Source: Dasyornis broadbenti (Eukaryota; Chordata; Aves; Passeriformes; Dasyornithidae). From it: 64,000 bases of DNA. The notes under the pieces are model-generated. The model worked only from the letters and a program-made list of their open reading frames with translations. It ran no database searches and was not told the DNA's origin. The position numbers were made by a program, and so were the translations under genes. Within the stretch, counting starts at the first letter, position 1. Each line of letters begins with the position of its first letter. Location: NCBI GenBank assembly GCA_013397935.1, contig VZRN01004244.1:248001-312000 (forward strand). The letters run 5' to 3'. Below are positions 1 through 14,900 of the stretch, one piece after another.

Positions 1-3000
1 CATTTATACCTGGTTTGAAGATACTGAACCCAATACACAATTTTAAACTGCTTGGAAAATTCCAGTTGACACCCACGTTGTAAACACAATCATAAACCTA
101 AAAATCTTCCAGGTATGAAAAAACCTTCCCAGGAAGTAAATGGGAGGATTTGGGAATTTCCCTGAGTTAACTCGCAACTGGCAACATACAACAGCTTAGA
201 CGTCTTTGATTAATTTCTGTTTTATTTTTATGATATTCTGTACTTTCTGTTAGTAGCAGCTTTGAGGGTTTTTTTTTTTTAATGTCCTGTTTAAAAATAA
301 GAAATATTTTCATTTGTATTCTAGGAAGACCTGAGCTTCCTGAGCATAAATGCCTTTTAGGAATCTTTGGGAAGCTTGCAGTAGGAGAAAAAAATCAAAG
401 CCTTGGAGCTGTGGCCGGCACCGAATCCTCTCACAAGCCTCGGCACTACAAGAAGTTATAGTTCTCATTTTCAGAGTGCTGGATCTTAATTCTGGGAACA
501 ACTTGTGTCACAGTATTACAAAATATCACTCAAATTCAGATAATGAAAACCATTTCTCACTTCTGAAAATTCTGTCTGTTCAATAACTGCAGTGAAACCA
601 AGACCATTAAAAGGTTTGACGCAGGCAAATGCGAGGCTTTCCTTGATGATAACAAAATGGTATAAAATGACAAAGTCATCTTCTTCTGTTCTTTTCCTAA
701 CTGATCATGCATCTGCTGTGAAGTTTGTTGGAGATATTTTTGTCATTTAAGTTTTTTTTTTTTATTTAGTGTTCAGTTGCAGATTTGTAGAAGCCAGATT
801 AACTCTGAGATTACTTGGGTTAAAATTTGATGGCTTTGGGGAGCCTTTGTTTGCTTAGGTGTCAGCTGAGCTTTGGTTTTGGCTTTATTGCTAAAGCTGT
901 TTTTATGCCAGCAGTGCTTGCCACAAAATCCACTGCAACCCCTTTTCCCGTCCCAGTGCACGTGGTGAGATGGCAAAAAATGAGAGACTTTAGCTGAAGA
1001 ATAAAATTGGCTCTTGAACCAGAAGAAGAATCTGCCTCTTCTTGCCTTAACCTGGCCCCTGTGCCTCACCAGAGAGGTGTGCTAGAAATGGATTTTCCCT
1101 TCCTTAAGTGTGTCAGCCTCAGTCTTTTGTGCTGCTCAGTTATGCACTTCCTCTGACAGAAAAATAGGTGCAGATGCAAATTTGTGCCTTAATACGTGGG
1201 AATCGGATAAAATTAGAGCAAGATGTGGTTGCAGAGTAAGGCAAATAAAGCACGGGCTCCTGCTTCAGGATTTCCTTTATCCACTGTTTTACACCAGACT
1301 AACCATAAGGGCATGGCCTCCCAAGAACCTAAGCATTTGCAAGCTCAGGCCTGATGATGAAAATACAAATTGCCTGTGAAAATAATTGGATGATAATTTG
1401 TAAATCAACAAATGCAAATCTTTTCCCTTTCCTGGAATGGAGAACGCAGCATCAGGACGAGCTGCAATGGAAGGAGTACACATGAAGGAATCATAGGCAT
1501 GTGCTGAGAATGAGTTCATTCTGCAGACCTACATTTTCTCTCTCTCAAATATTTACATTTAAAACCACACTAATATCATAAATTTTTATGGAAAAAAACC
1601 CATCCTGGTGAAAAGCGGAATTTGCTTACAGACATTTACAGATTAGTCTTGAAAGTGATTCAAGGTCAGATGGAAATGCCATTCTGCAGAGTGCAATTTG
1701 TACTCTTCACTCCAGAAAAGAGTTACAGAATGAACATGAGTTGCTGGCTCTGACAAATAACTTCCTGATGAATGACTGACGCTATAGGGAAGGGTACACT
1801 TTTGTTTCATTATTAACTTTTTCTTCACTCTTAAATAAATAATGTCCCCCTCATTTTAAACCTAAATCAGCATAATTTCATAAACTGGTATTTTCTGGTG
1901 TGGGTTTTTTTTTTTAAATACTATTTCATAACCTTCATAAAGTCTGCTGGATGTTAAAAATATGACCTCCTTTCCCGAAACACACAGTCCAAGACACGTG
2001 CTCCTAGCACCTTACAGTCAGGTTGTTGGAGCTCATCACAACTGTTGAGCTGTCACTCACTTGAAGCCCAGCTCAATAAGCAGCCAAGTGAAAAGTTGCT
2101 TGACTTAAAAGCATAAAGAAAAAATAGCCAGCATGAGTCTAGTGCAGAAATATCATGAAGTGTCGCTCTGTAAGCTATGAGAACCACACACCTTTCACAG
2201 GCAAGAAGTGCTATAAATGCAAAGAGCATAAAAGCACCACAGATTAAATAGTGCCATGGTCTCCTGTGTGAAGCATTGCAGCACCCCACAGGTCAAGGTA
2301 AACGTATCCTTTCTCTTTCCTCCCCACATCCCCCAAATCCTTTCCTGTGTCTCTTTCTGCTGGAGGGAGGCTAACATGGGGAACCAGGTGTTACCATGGA
2401 TCATTTGTGGCTTATAATTTCAAAGCTCGGTTCTGCACTGACTTCTGTTTCACCACGCTTATTTCTCCCCTGCGCCTGGGAACCCCCATCCCTCCCTGTG
2501 GCTTCCCTCTCACCGTTTCTAATCCCACTGGTCTGACCCTGGGCTGTCTCCTTAGGCTCGGCTCAGCTTCATGCCCCGAGGTCATGAGTCATTCTGGAGA
2601 TGGCGGTTTACATGTGAAAGGAGCTGTGTGTAATTTCGGATTTCGTAGAAGAGTCATCTCCCTTTTACCTCCTCACCAATTTCCTGCATCATGCCTTGGG
2701 GCACAGCCTTTAGAGTTTTCCTTTCTCTATCCCGTGCTGGAGTCACACAGGTGTGTCATCCCTTATAGGAGAATTGCATTCACGGCTTAATCACTCCTCT
2801 CCCTCCTGTTCCCAGTTTGTGGAAGACAGGGAAATTCCTTCTGTTCTCACTATATCGGGGGAGAGGAGTGAAACTGAGAGGGAAACCTAGAACAAGTTTC
2901 TGTCAGGCTTGTTAACCACTGCTTCACTGCAGGCAAAGACAACCGCCTTAGCAGGTGGCTTCTGATTTTCTGTTTGCAATACCACAGAAGTGTGGGTTTG

Positions 3001-4854
3001 AATCATCATCGTTTTCCTTCTCTTCCTATTAATCTAAAAGCCTTTCTGACACTTCCACACGTCTTTGTGTCCCACACCTCTGCTCGTTCCTAGCTAAATC
3101 AGGACCACCAAATGTAACAAAAATGACAGTCTTTTGGGGGTTACATTGTTCCAAGGATCTGTGTTATCCAAAAGGCGTATCTGGCAACAGCGTCTGGCTC
3201 TCTGGCTAATCAGTGGGTTTAGCTGACCTTTTGAAGCACTATAAAATGTACCGTCTCAGTCACTCTTCCTCACAACAGAAAGTAGCTATATCAGGAAAAA
3301 AAAAAAAAAAGCGTAGCAAGTTCATTGCATCATTTCAGAAATCCTAAAGTTTCATGCATAATCAAATCTCCCAGAGAACATCCCCCGAACGTTCTTTCCT
3401 GGCAGATAAGCATTGCAAAAGCACACTATGTTTACCTTAAGGGAACACGAAGTTCTCTGAGGGCTCAGCCTCTCTTGGGCAAGAGGTTTGGGATCCTCAC
3501 ACAACTTGTGAGTGTTGCTCTTCTCTATCAGGTTCCTTATTTCAACATCCAGCTCTTTACTTTCACACCTGCTTAGGAAGAAAAACCAAGGTTAAACTTT
3601 ACACCAAAACTTGAGGCTCTCTTCTGAATGTGCGAATGCAGATGGCAGAGCTGGTCCTGCACCAGGCTCCTGCTCCCTTCCTTCCTGGTAACACACGCAG
3701 AGAGCAGGGGGACACAGTCTCCAAGTGCTCAGTGGCAGAAACTCCTTTAAAATACTTACAAAAGTAGTCTTTATGAATTTTACTACAAAATCCACATTGA
3801 TTCTTTTGGGGATTATATGAAAACTGCCATGTGCCCTCAACCTCACCCACTCATACAGTGTTTCAACAGTTTTAAATTCAGCTTTAGCAAAAATGCAATC
3901 AAAATTGATGAACAGGTTTAGAACGGCAAAACTAGGTGCTCAGTCCTCAAAGTCTTTTGATGGCACATTTTGTTGTCTCTAACACTTAGTAACAAACACC
4001 TGACATGTGTTTTCAATTTTTTTTTCCTTCAAAGTTTCTTTTAGAAACATTTTTATCTTGTAAAGAATTGGTTTGTTGTAAACATTTAAAATTATATTAC
4101 TTTGGTAGGAAAATTCTTTCAGTCTCTCCGCTAAGGACATGGAGGACTTGGGGCTTGTTCTAAATCCACGGAACTAACTAGCAGCTAGGGCTGATTCAAT
4201 TCATACACTGTAATGGTGGAATGTGACTTCCAGATAATTAACTGAGACATAATTAACACAACCCCCTAAATGTCCTAGATTAACCCAAGTTATCAAGAAA
4301 GATTAATCTCTTTCGCAAGCTCAGTCTTTCATTGCCTAAGCAACTTAAACCGACTCTAAACATAGGTTACGTGTGACCAGAAAGCAAACTGCAAGGCTCA
4401 AAAATATCCTCAACCTGTTAGAGCAAGATTACTTCTTGATTTAGGCAGAAAATACCAAATCCTTCATTTGAACCACCAGAAAAACTGAAAGTAGTAGGAG
4501 TTTATCAATTATACTTCTTGAAGTTTAGACAGGCAATCCTCAGGGATTGCACTGCAGGTTCTGAGGAAACTCTTGAAGCGAAATTGATAAAATTACCCAA
4601 TAAACAAACCCATCTATCTTAATCATAAGAGTAAATATATGTGGTGAATTTTGTGTTGCTAGGATAGAATGATTCATTTAATGCTCCATATTTAAAACAC
4701 AGTGACTGTAACAGAAATGCATTTTCACTAAGCGTGAATACAAAATCATTTCCAAGAGAAAATAAAATACCAACAGTAGCAAATAAGGACTGGTAAAACT
4801 CCAGAGCTTTTATTTTTTGACTTGCTGCCTGGTAGTTGGACAAGCTGTAACTTC

Positions 4855-4984
4855 ATGGCCGTGAAGATTAAAAGAAAGACCTTCCCAAGCCACATTTTCA
4901 TGAACTCCACGGTGGGGCAGGAGGCTGCAGCTGCTCTGAGGGCTGGCGGCACTTTCCAAAGCCTCAGCTGTGTGTGGGTGGCAG
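4855..4984 (+). CDS. Very weak candidate coding exon
   Basis: An ATG-GCC opens 43 codons (MAVKIKRKTFPSHIFMNSTV, then an Ala-rich stretch) ending in phase 1 before a good donor, GGCAG/GTGAGC. A TGGTAG acceptor lies 20 bases upstream of the ATG. No partner exon was found and the segment is locally GC-richer, which makes chance open frames more likely. Confidence 0.12.
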
Positions 4985-7900
4985 GTGAGCCCCAGCAGCA
5001 GCCGGGGCACCACGTGGCAGCTCAGGGAGAAAACTACAGAAGGAACGCAATGAACCTTGCGAAAGAAATCCAGCCCTTCTCTGCCTCGCTAAATGTTGCA
5101 AAACCCTGGATAAGCCAAGGCAAGCAGCACTTTTTCTTTTCTTAAGCACTTCCGTGCTGAGGCTCCCAGACCTCAGGCAGCAGCCAGACCAAGCACTCTG
5201 CACTCTCAAGTGCGCTTCACTGGAAAAACAGCACCTTTTGCCCATTTGGACTCCAATTCCTGACCCAGTCTGAGATTGCCCTGTGTAACAGAGGTGCACA
5301 CACCCTGTGCAGAGCCCTCGGTGCTTCTGAGGCTGCTCAGAAGAACCAAAAAGCCGCAGCACGGAAGCAGCCACTCGCTGCTGCAGTTCAGCACCCCCAG
5401 CTGCCAGCACAACCCACTCACGCGGCTTGGGCAAAGTAGCCAGTGCTTCTTCAAGTCTTTTAAGCCAAAATAAAGCAGCTTAGCCTAAGAGAAAAAATAT
5501 TCAGAATAAGGGAGCAATGTCTAGGTGCAGCCCTGGGGACACGCAAAGATGAGCAGCAGTCTGGCAGGAGTGCAGCCGTGTTTAGGGCAGGCTGCACTCA
5601 GCTCTGCTGGTGGTTCAGCCACAGCAAGTGGAGATGTGTGACCACAACCTCCTGAGGTCAGAGCATGAACCAAGCTGAGAAATGTCCCATAAACACGGAG
5701 GGTTGGCTTTTAATATTTCTTTTCAGCCAGGAAGTGCTCATTCCCCTACTCTGCTCCCCACAGTTTGATGCTGCGGCTGTAAATAATGTTCACCTCTGGC
5801 TGCTCCCACCCTGTCTCTCTGCATTCTGCTTTCTGGCTTTACCTGGGTAAGAGCAGGACCCAGCTGTGCCTGGGCAAAAGAAAGAGAACTACAAAGGGCT
5901 CAAATCCCTACAAACCAATTGCTGCTCTGTAATACCCATGAGTTTGAAGATTATCGTGAAATTCAGAAAGCGACTTCATTTTTGGACTGAGAAACTGTTA
6001 CTCCATTTATCTGCATTTTATTATCAGCCACTTTGATAATCAGAAGGATACATTTATGGTAGGGTAAAATGTTAATCATATCTGGTGTGTCGATCTGATT
6101 TAGAAATTGGACTTTGAGGGCACACAAATGCTCTGAGTGCTTGAATACATCGAGGGACTTGTGATTACCCCAAGACCAAGACAAGCTGATTACCAGAACT
6201 TCCCCCAGAAAGCTCTAGAGGGCACACAGCCTTCAGATTCTGCACAGAATGATGTTCAAAACTGCTTTTGGTTTCCTCGTGTTCACAGGTACACCTCTGT
6301 ACCATTAAAACTTTTCAGAAAATATTAAAAGCATTTTTCTGGGGTCATATGGGAATATACCACAAATATAAAAGTATATCCCTCCTTTGTGCTAAAGCTT
6401 CCTAAAGTATACAAAGATGTAAAAACTATACATTGCAAGCTGTGATTAATGCAGGAGACAATAAAAGATAAGAATATTAACTCCTCTTCATAAACTTTGA
6501 GTTAGTTGCAAAATTTCCTTTTTCTTTTGGAAAATTAAGACATTTTACATGGAAACAGAAGGTAGAGATGGAATGAAGGAAGCTGGTCTCCCAGCACAAG
6601 TTCTAGCAGCTTGTAAGGAAAAAAGTGAGCCCAACCTTCCTCACAATTTCCATGTCATATCTGAAAAGCCACGTCCTCCAAGAATGATAAATTTGGCCTG
6701 TTCCCTTTGGTTTGCAAGTTGTCACATCCAGGCAGAACTTCACTCTGCACCCCACTAAAGGTGGGGTGTTCACGTAGCTGCCTTAAAAATAGTTTACTTT
6801 TTGCTCCATGGTAGATGTTTGCACCACTTCAATTTCTAGGCTCCACAGGCCTATCTATTGATAAATATTGGTATTATTTATAATATTGTAATATGTATAC
6901 TACTCTAAGTAATGATTGTTTGTTTATAAATGGTTGCACACTTTTTACAGCAATTCTATTTTTAAGCTGAGAGACAGAACATGATGAGCCACATTCTGTG
7001 GGCTTGAACTTCAATTCAGAGATTGAAGGCTGAGAAACAGAGGTTCCTCAAATAAGCAGGCACAGGCTCCATGAGAGTCCCAGTTTTGCACCTCTTGGCT
7101 CTCCCTGGTTTTCACTGGTAACTGGCATTATTCCTTACTCATAGCAGTTACAATGGACATACCTACAACATGCCCCAAGGCTTTTATTGCACAATATTAA
7201 TGCCAAAGCCATAAAATTCTATTTGAAATATTAATTTCAAGGCTAGTGTGCCAGGGTCATTGCCTTGTGATTGGTGAAAACACAAATACACACCATAAAC
7301 AATTGTGAGAAAAGGCTTTAAGCCAGGATTTACAGCCAGACGCCAACACCGTGCAATCATATTTTGATGGGAAATGAATTCCAGAGTTTAATAGTAAAAC
7401 ACATGCTTCATCCCCTTGGGTGGGCATTTGGGATGTAGGATTCTTGCTTGGCTAAGACTAAGGAGCAGATTCATGGAAACAAAGAAATTTCTGCATTTGA
7501 ATTATGGAGGATGAACTGGTCAGATAAAAATGTAGCAAATTTCAAGACAAATTGCTTCAGCTAATATTTCCCCTAATCATAATAATAGATTTCATTTCAG
7601 AAAAAGGCCTGTAGAATAAGGGAGAAAATTAGATTCAATTACAGAATATTTAACCTAACTTGTACTAGAAATAGACTTCAAATAGGAGTCTATAGGATTC
7701 CTTCAAATAGGAAAAAAAATAGGGATATAATCCTTAAAAATGACAGTTTATCTGTAGAATGAGCCCATTCTCTTATGCTCCATGAGATTTCACAGGATTT
7801 TTCCTCTCTTTTAATTCAGTTCTGTAGAATTCTTGTATTTTTCTTCATGCAAATACACTAGGATTTTTACATTAAAATCCTATCCACTTTAAATAGTAAC

Positions 7901-10900
7901 GAAGAATTTCCAGTCCAATAAGCAATAGGAAGAATAAAATTTTGCCAAGAACACAAAAAGACTTTTGTTACAGAACAAAAATTTTGCAGCCTCCCAAGCT
8001 TTTACAAGTTCAGCAGGCTCTGAGCTGACAGAGAATAGTTACAATGTGGTGCAGCTCCCTGAGGACCAGTGGTGCTATTCCAGTACTCAACACTCCACTC
8101 AAAATTTAGGCTTGGGAATTTGAGCCAGAACTCTTGAAACTGAGCTCCGCTAGTTCCGTGTTCCACCTCACATGTACCACCATAAAAAATAGTTTATTGG
8201 GCATAAAGCATACTGTGCTGGTACAAACACAAAAAGAACACCTGCCTTTGATGATTATGAGCAGATACCTAAAAAGAAAGTTTAGGAGGAAAAAGAAAAA
8301 GCTAACACCATATTTCAAATCATTTCCAACTTAATTTTTTTAACCTAAGTTGCACTCCCAAAAATTCCCCCAGAATTTTAAGGGCATAGCTGGAAAACCA
8401 GTCAAGCAACAGCTGAGACTGACCTGGCAGAACTGCGCTGTCTTCAGCGTGAGATGTCCCACAGCTAAGTGTGGGATTAGGAATAATCTCATCCCAGTCC
8501 CAAAAAGAGAGCTCCCTAAGGTGTGTGATAGGGGTTAAAACATGCACTGTGACCATAGCAGAGAAACCACTTAAACTTTCCCTCAAATCTGATGCAGCCA
8601 AAACATCTGCCTCTCACCCCATAAACGTCCCTACACTTCTGTTCCCTTTACGACAAAGGAATGGCGCTTTTAAGCCACATTTAATAGCCAGCAGCTGTTG
8701 GGCTGTCAAATGCCACATCTGGAGAAGCTGTGTGCTGCTAATGTGAGCAGAAACAATTATTCTTTAATACTTTTGCCTAATTTTAAGAATTACACAAATG
8801 ACAACAAAAGAGGTGCGTGTTCTTAATGGAAACACATCTGGTTTCTCTGAAAATAAGCCAAAAAGTAAAAAAAAAAAAAAAAAAGGGCCCAGTGATTAAG
8901 TGAAGCTGCACCTCTAATCCATCCCAGCTCAGTGAAGAGAAGGAAAGCTACTGAGGTACAGGCATTCAGTGTATCTCAGTGTTTGACTACTCCTCTCAGG
9001 ATATTTGCTACATGCAAGAAAACCATGACTAGTTGGATTGCATGAAAAGCCATGGTATTTGTCACACAGTGCTGCTCCCCTCAGTGCCTGGATCTTCCTG
9101 TCCTTTGGGACTGGGTTTCCATGCTGCTGCCTCACTCCTGTACAGCTTGTACATCAAGAACACAGCATCATTCCCCTGTCACTTGGATCTTCTGCCTAAT
9201 TATACTACCAAGACATTGAATGTCTTCCTGATGGACAACATTTGGGCTGAGTTCAAACCTCAGGAAAGGCAATTAAATTATTTCCACCAACTTTCTGAGG
9301 CTTCGAACAAGCCATGAGTGAGTTGCAGACAACAGTCTCCCTGGAGAGGCAGTGAATGAGGCACTGTCACCCAGACTCATCCCCCAGGCCTCAGAGAGCC
9401 ACGTGGGGATCACCAGTGGAAAGGGAATTGGATTTTGCCATGAAAATCAATCAACTGGAAAGCTTGGCCAAGTAGAGCCACCAAGCAGCATGTGCTTTCT
9501 GAGCAGATGAATTCCCCCACTGAAAGGCACACATGCAGAAAGCTGTGGAGAAGTGGCAGGAAAGTGTTGAAAGAACTGAAAGCCAGGAGTTAAAAGGATG
9601 AGAAGGGAGACAAATCTAGACGTTTTCAAGTGCTTGCTCTTTCTCTGTGAAGATCAATGTCTAGAAAAGGTTGTGCCCCTTTCAAGGCGCTTTCCTGGCC
9701 TCAGCATGTGCCTTTTTGGAATGGTGTTCCTCCCACAGCCCTTTCTGGACTGGCTGCTTGCCCTACAAATACAGCTGGAGCCCCACGAGTCTGTTCACAT
9801 CTTACATGTGCTTGTTTCTTTGGAAAGCTGGGACCCTGATACAGTACAGTTACACAGCTGACATTTTTAACCGGTACTTGCCACCACTATTCTTTCTTTT
9901 GAATCAGGCATCGCCACAAACCATTCTGCCTCCTACTTCAGCCCTGGCCAGGATGGGGATGCTTCACCAATGCCTTGCTGACCTGGGCTCACAGCTGGGC
10001 TGAACCTTTGCAGGACAACAACCCATGATTCGTTTGAGTCTGTGTCTCCCGCACAGAGCTGAGGTATTTCCAGTGATCTACTAACAGCACAAGCAGGATA
10101 GACAGATGAAAACCATTTGGAAATGCAGCCAGGAAATGTAACATACAGTAGCTGACAGGGGACAACCAGCTCTCTTAAGTCAGGCCAACTCCTTGCCTGT
10201 GGTAGCTGCCAGGCAGCCTCAGAGGAAAGACAGAGGACACTCATTGCACTGTACTTAATACTCTCAGTATTATCAGTAGAACTAATACTGGCTTGTGAAA
10301 CAGCAGGTGCCCAAAAAATAAAAATAAAAGAAGTTTTTCCATATAACATTAAGGTAGTCAGTACCTTTCCACCTCAACACACTGATGGGGGCTCAGTTCC
10401 ATGCAATCCTCTGCATCTTTCTTCTTCGTTTTGAGCTCCTCACAGTGAATCTATTAGGAACAAGGAAGAAAAAAGGAGATTTTAAGGGGAAATAAAAAGA
10501 TCAACAATCTAAGAACAAGTTAAGTATCCAATTACAATAAGAGATAATGGTGTCTTGTCTGCATTTCTATTTTATTCTTCATAAACTATAAATGGTTAAC
10601 AAGCAAGCTAGGAATCTACTCTCTCCTTCCCAGCACCATCCTCTTTCAAGTCCACCATTGTTACAGGGACAGTTTTGCAAGGGCAGGAGCAACAACGATC
10701 TCGGGCTGCAGCGACAAAAATCTACCCAAGGAACAAAGCCGTGGGCAGTCACAGGAACACTGGAAGCGTTGCAAAAAGGGCTTTTATTAATCATCCTAAA
10801 AGAATCAATTATCTTTCACACTCTAGAATTCAAGCACGTCCTCACATTTTCCTGAAAGTTCCTATGCTTCACGGAAGTGTCCAGTAAAACTGCTGCTCCA

Positions 10901-11911
10901 AAATTAGGAGAATTTGACTAAAGAGTCTGATCTAAAACACTTGGAGAGAGAAGAAAAGGAGGCATGTGTAAGTTACTGAGCACAAGGGTGTTGTTCAAGC
11001 ACTCTACAGGCTCCTAACAAGTTTCTGGTCAGGCCAGTAACTGTCCAGCACTGCATCTCCAAAGAGAAGGGAGAGAAATAAAAACCAAACCACCCTCCGA
11101 GAGAAAAGGGAACAGTAAGCGGTCCACATTAGGATGAGCGAACCAACACCATCTCATCCGGAGGAGTCATTCTGCTCCTGTGCTGCAGGCTGGCGACAGC
11201 CTTGAGTATGTTTCCTCTGATACCTCCAGTTTATCAGAAAAGGAGCCCAGAAGCCTTATTCTTCTCTTTAGATCAAGCAATATCATTATGATAGCTGCTA
11301 GAACTGAAAATTGACAAGTTTCATAAGATCTATATTAAGGACAGCAAGGTGACCACTGAAATAAAGTGGGAAGCCATCAAGAGCTAAACCTGCTATTTAT
11401 AAGCAAATAAGTTTTCAATTACAAATCACTCTCTTTATTGGTAACATCAACTTCATGTGAAACCACAGCTGAACATTTTATAGAAACCATGCTGCTTCAT
11501 CTATGTGCAGGGCAGAAATTTAAAATGAAAGGTTGCCAGCAGAAGATCTGAGGTGTTTGGCATCCCTCCCCCTTCTTAATTCCAATTCCTGCAGGCATTT
11601 CACACATTCGAAGTGCATCTGGTAATCACTAATTACAAGGATCCTATTAAGAAAAAAATGTCAATTCAGTTTAATGTGAAACTTGATTCCAGCTTGTCTG
11701 AGTTTTATGAGTGTCTGTTTAATCATAACACAATCAGGTTGAAGTATGGAAAGCTGCATTCGATTGATTTCAACGGGTGCTGCAGACACTAGGGACTAAT
11801 GAGGATTAAGCTTTATTCTGGAGTGCCTAAACTCGGTCTGCAGGTGTCTGATTTAAAATATATCAAATTTGAAAAATACTGACTTGGAATAAGCGCTCTC
11901 TACCATCACTG

Positions 11912-11990
11912 AAAAAAAACAACAAACAAACAAACAAACAAAAAAACACACAAAAAACCCCAAAACAAAACAAAACAAAAAAAAAATAAA
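11912..11990. repeat. (CAAA)n / A-rich low-complexity tract
   Basis: Several perfect CAAA repeats pass into CAAAA blocks and end in a run of A. It may be the decayed tail of an old retroposon, but no body is recognisable on its left. Confidence 0.9.
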
Positions 11991-14900
11991 GCAAATGACT
12001 AAAGGAAATCAGAATTTTTAAAAAACCAAAACCAACCCAGAACACCACAGAACTCAGACTGCTACTCCAGCTCTAATTGATCCCACAGGATGGAATATCT
12101 GCTCGCTGTTGGGCTGCTCTCTGGGGCTGCAGAGTGGGCGCTCTAGGTTTTCCATGCCAGGGGAAAGGCACAGAAAGGAGCTGCTCAAGCTGACAAGTCC
12201 CACATCCCTGCACGGCCCAACTGCACAGGCAGGCAGTGTAAACATGCAGTTCTCCAGAAGCCCTGCTGCTCACACTGCTGGGGTGGGGGACGCTGGGCAT
12301 GTCTCCTGACTCTTAGTCATATGCAGATTTTGCTGCTAAAAATCCAAATCTCCGCTTGTGAACCTGAACGAAAGAGATGTGACCCAATTGTTGAGCCCTG
12401 TGCAAGTGTTTGTTATTAGAACAACCATAAGTTTTTACAACCATAATATGCAATGTAATGCTGGAGGTTTTTATTAGATCTGGCAGACTGAAGCCAAGAT
12501 GGATAAAATTCAGCTACTTCAAAGAATTAAGGCTCTGTAAAAGAGGGGGTTGTAATGGTCATGTAAAGGATTGCCCTGAATTACATAAATTTTCTGCTTT
12601 CTGTCAAGGCTTTTAAGAACAGGAACACCCTGAAGTAAAACAGAATCAGTTCTGCTCACAGATTTATGGGGTTTTGCAATAATTGGAAATGTTTGTTAAA
12701 AAGCATGCAGCGTTTCCTTGGTGTTCACCCACCAAATTTATCATGGCTCCAAGCCCAAAGTATTTCCTAGATACATCCAAACTAGGTCAAAAAAGCACTT
12801 TTTTTGGCTGGAGTATTAATTTGCATTAAAAACAAGTTTTCCACATAGGAAAAACACAATTGGAGAGAAAAAAATATATTGTTCAAGAAAGACAATGAGA
12901 CTCACTAATTCTAATGAAATCTCAACCGTAAAATTGATCACAACCAGAGAGACACTCATCACACCGGTGTTTCAAAATGTTTTCCAAAATGCATTTCACA
13001 AACATCCTTATTGTAAATGTTAAATCCTGCACTGCTCTTGCCCCACTCTCTTTTTCTCTCTCCAAGTCTAGCTCTAGCTTAGGGACATCCAATGTTCCCA
13101 AACCCTTGCTCATTTTCCCCAAACCTGCTCAGTAATTCATTTGTGTTTCATTTGTACCAAAGTACTATTTTGTGGGAATGCAATGTACAATGAATGCCAG
13201 AAATGAGCCACACTCAAAGATGTAGAAAAGGGAAAAGGAGATTTTGATTCTCCTGCCTAGATCAACTCAATGATTCAATTTGACAGAGCACCACCATAAC
13301 CTGACACATTGTCCCAGTAGAGGGAACAGAAAACAGATCGTTTGTATGCCAGATAAATTAAAGCACATGCTAGCAAATTACACATAAGGAATAAACCCAT
13401 TCATAGGCTACCTTTCCAGTAATACTCATTTTTCTATTCTGAAAGATCTGGGGCCTGCCACAGACAGGCTGAGTAAACTTAGGTCATTCAAGTATTACCC
13501 ATATTGCAAAATAGCTCCAAAACAAAATGGAACAAACACCATCATCAATGCTGTTGATAAACAAGCCAGCAAGTTACACATTATTTGTGTGTGGGTGTTG
13601 CGTAGGAGGAGTGGGAGGGACAAGTGCATTATTACAGTAAATGTGATCAAAATGGAAGAATAACCGGAGAAATAAAAGAGCACTTGATGAAACAGAGCTT
13701 GAGCAACACTCACTAGAACTAAACTAAAACAGGAGTAAAGCTTTCAAAACTTTTTTGGTCCGAAGAAAACAAACATACAATATTTCTGCCATCTTCCCCT
13801 ACCCAGATACTCCCAGGTCTGGTTCTCAGAGTAGCATTTGAACCAGCCATTACACTGCAGGTCTGTCTGCCCTGCGCTGAAAATACAGCTTCAGACACAC
13901 AAGTGCTGCCTAGAAAAAGCCACAAACACAGCAAGTTCTGCCAGTTGTCTCCTCCCCCTGTTATTTCCTGATAAAGTACTGAAACTTCAACATAAGACAG
14001 TCTCTAACCAAAATTTTAAATCTGATTTTTTAAGCTTGATTTTTGCCAAAAATAAAGAATTAGTTAGGTTCCTCAGATCTGTCTTGCCTAATTTGGTTTG
14101 TATAAAATGAAACTGGTACCTGCCCTGTGTGATGCAGGAAGATTTAATGCTGAATACTTTTAATTGATCTCAATATTAAGTACAATTCTCCTTGGTTAGG
14201 GTAACAGTAGATTTTGAGCAGTAATGACCCTAAAGAACTTAATTCCCAGATGCCCTTCCACAGAGCTGAGATATCCACAACCTGATAAACAGTCTGGTCT
14301 ACAAGTGCTGCTCCCCCATACTGGGTGTGTGAAAATGCTGCTGCTGACACACACAAATTAGTGTCAGTGGTGAGAACAAAACCCTGCTTTCAACTACAGG
14401 ACCTCAATCAATACAACACTTTTTTTCTTGAATTGAAATTGAGACAAAACCAATTTACAGGCATATTTCTCTTTGCCAGTTGACAAATTTCTAAACATGT
14501 TTGGATTGAAGATCTCGAGAAGATCTAAAAGTGAGAAAATTATTCCCCAATGAGTGTAAATCCCTTCTTCAGGTAGAAATCAGTAGCTCAAAGGTCACCA
14601 AAAAGCCACTACAGTTGTGCTCAGGCTCGCTTGGCGTGTATTTTACATTTGGGCTTGCCATGTCAGCCACTCCACACAGGCATCTGCACAAGTGAGTTTA
14701 AAGCACACGAACTCATTTGAAAGGCCACGAAACAGGAGCTCAGTGCCAAAAATATCGTGACCACACTTCCAATATGCAAAAGAGTCACATAAGAAGTGAC
14801 CAGAGGAAGTTGCAAATGTCATCTCACCAAGCCATCAAAGTCACACACAGCCTACCTCAAAACACCCTCACTACTTCTCTTGTCAAAAATGAGACTCCTC

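Noticed and set aside
5764..5848. Plus-strand segment with a very good acceptor (CTCTGCTCCCCACAG) and GTAAGA donor
   Set aside because: The open frame is short, of unremarkable composition and has no phase partner nearby; probably a pseudo-exon.
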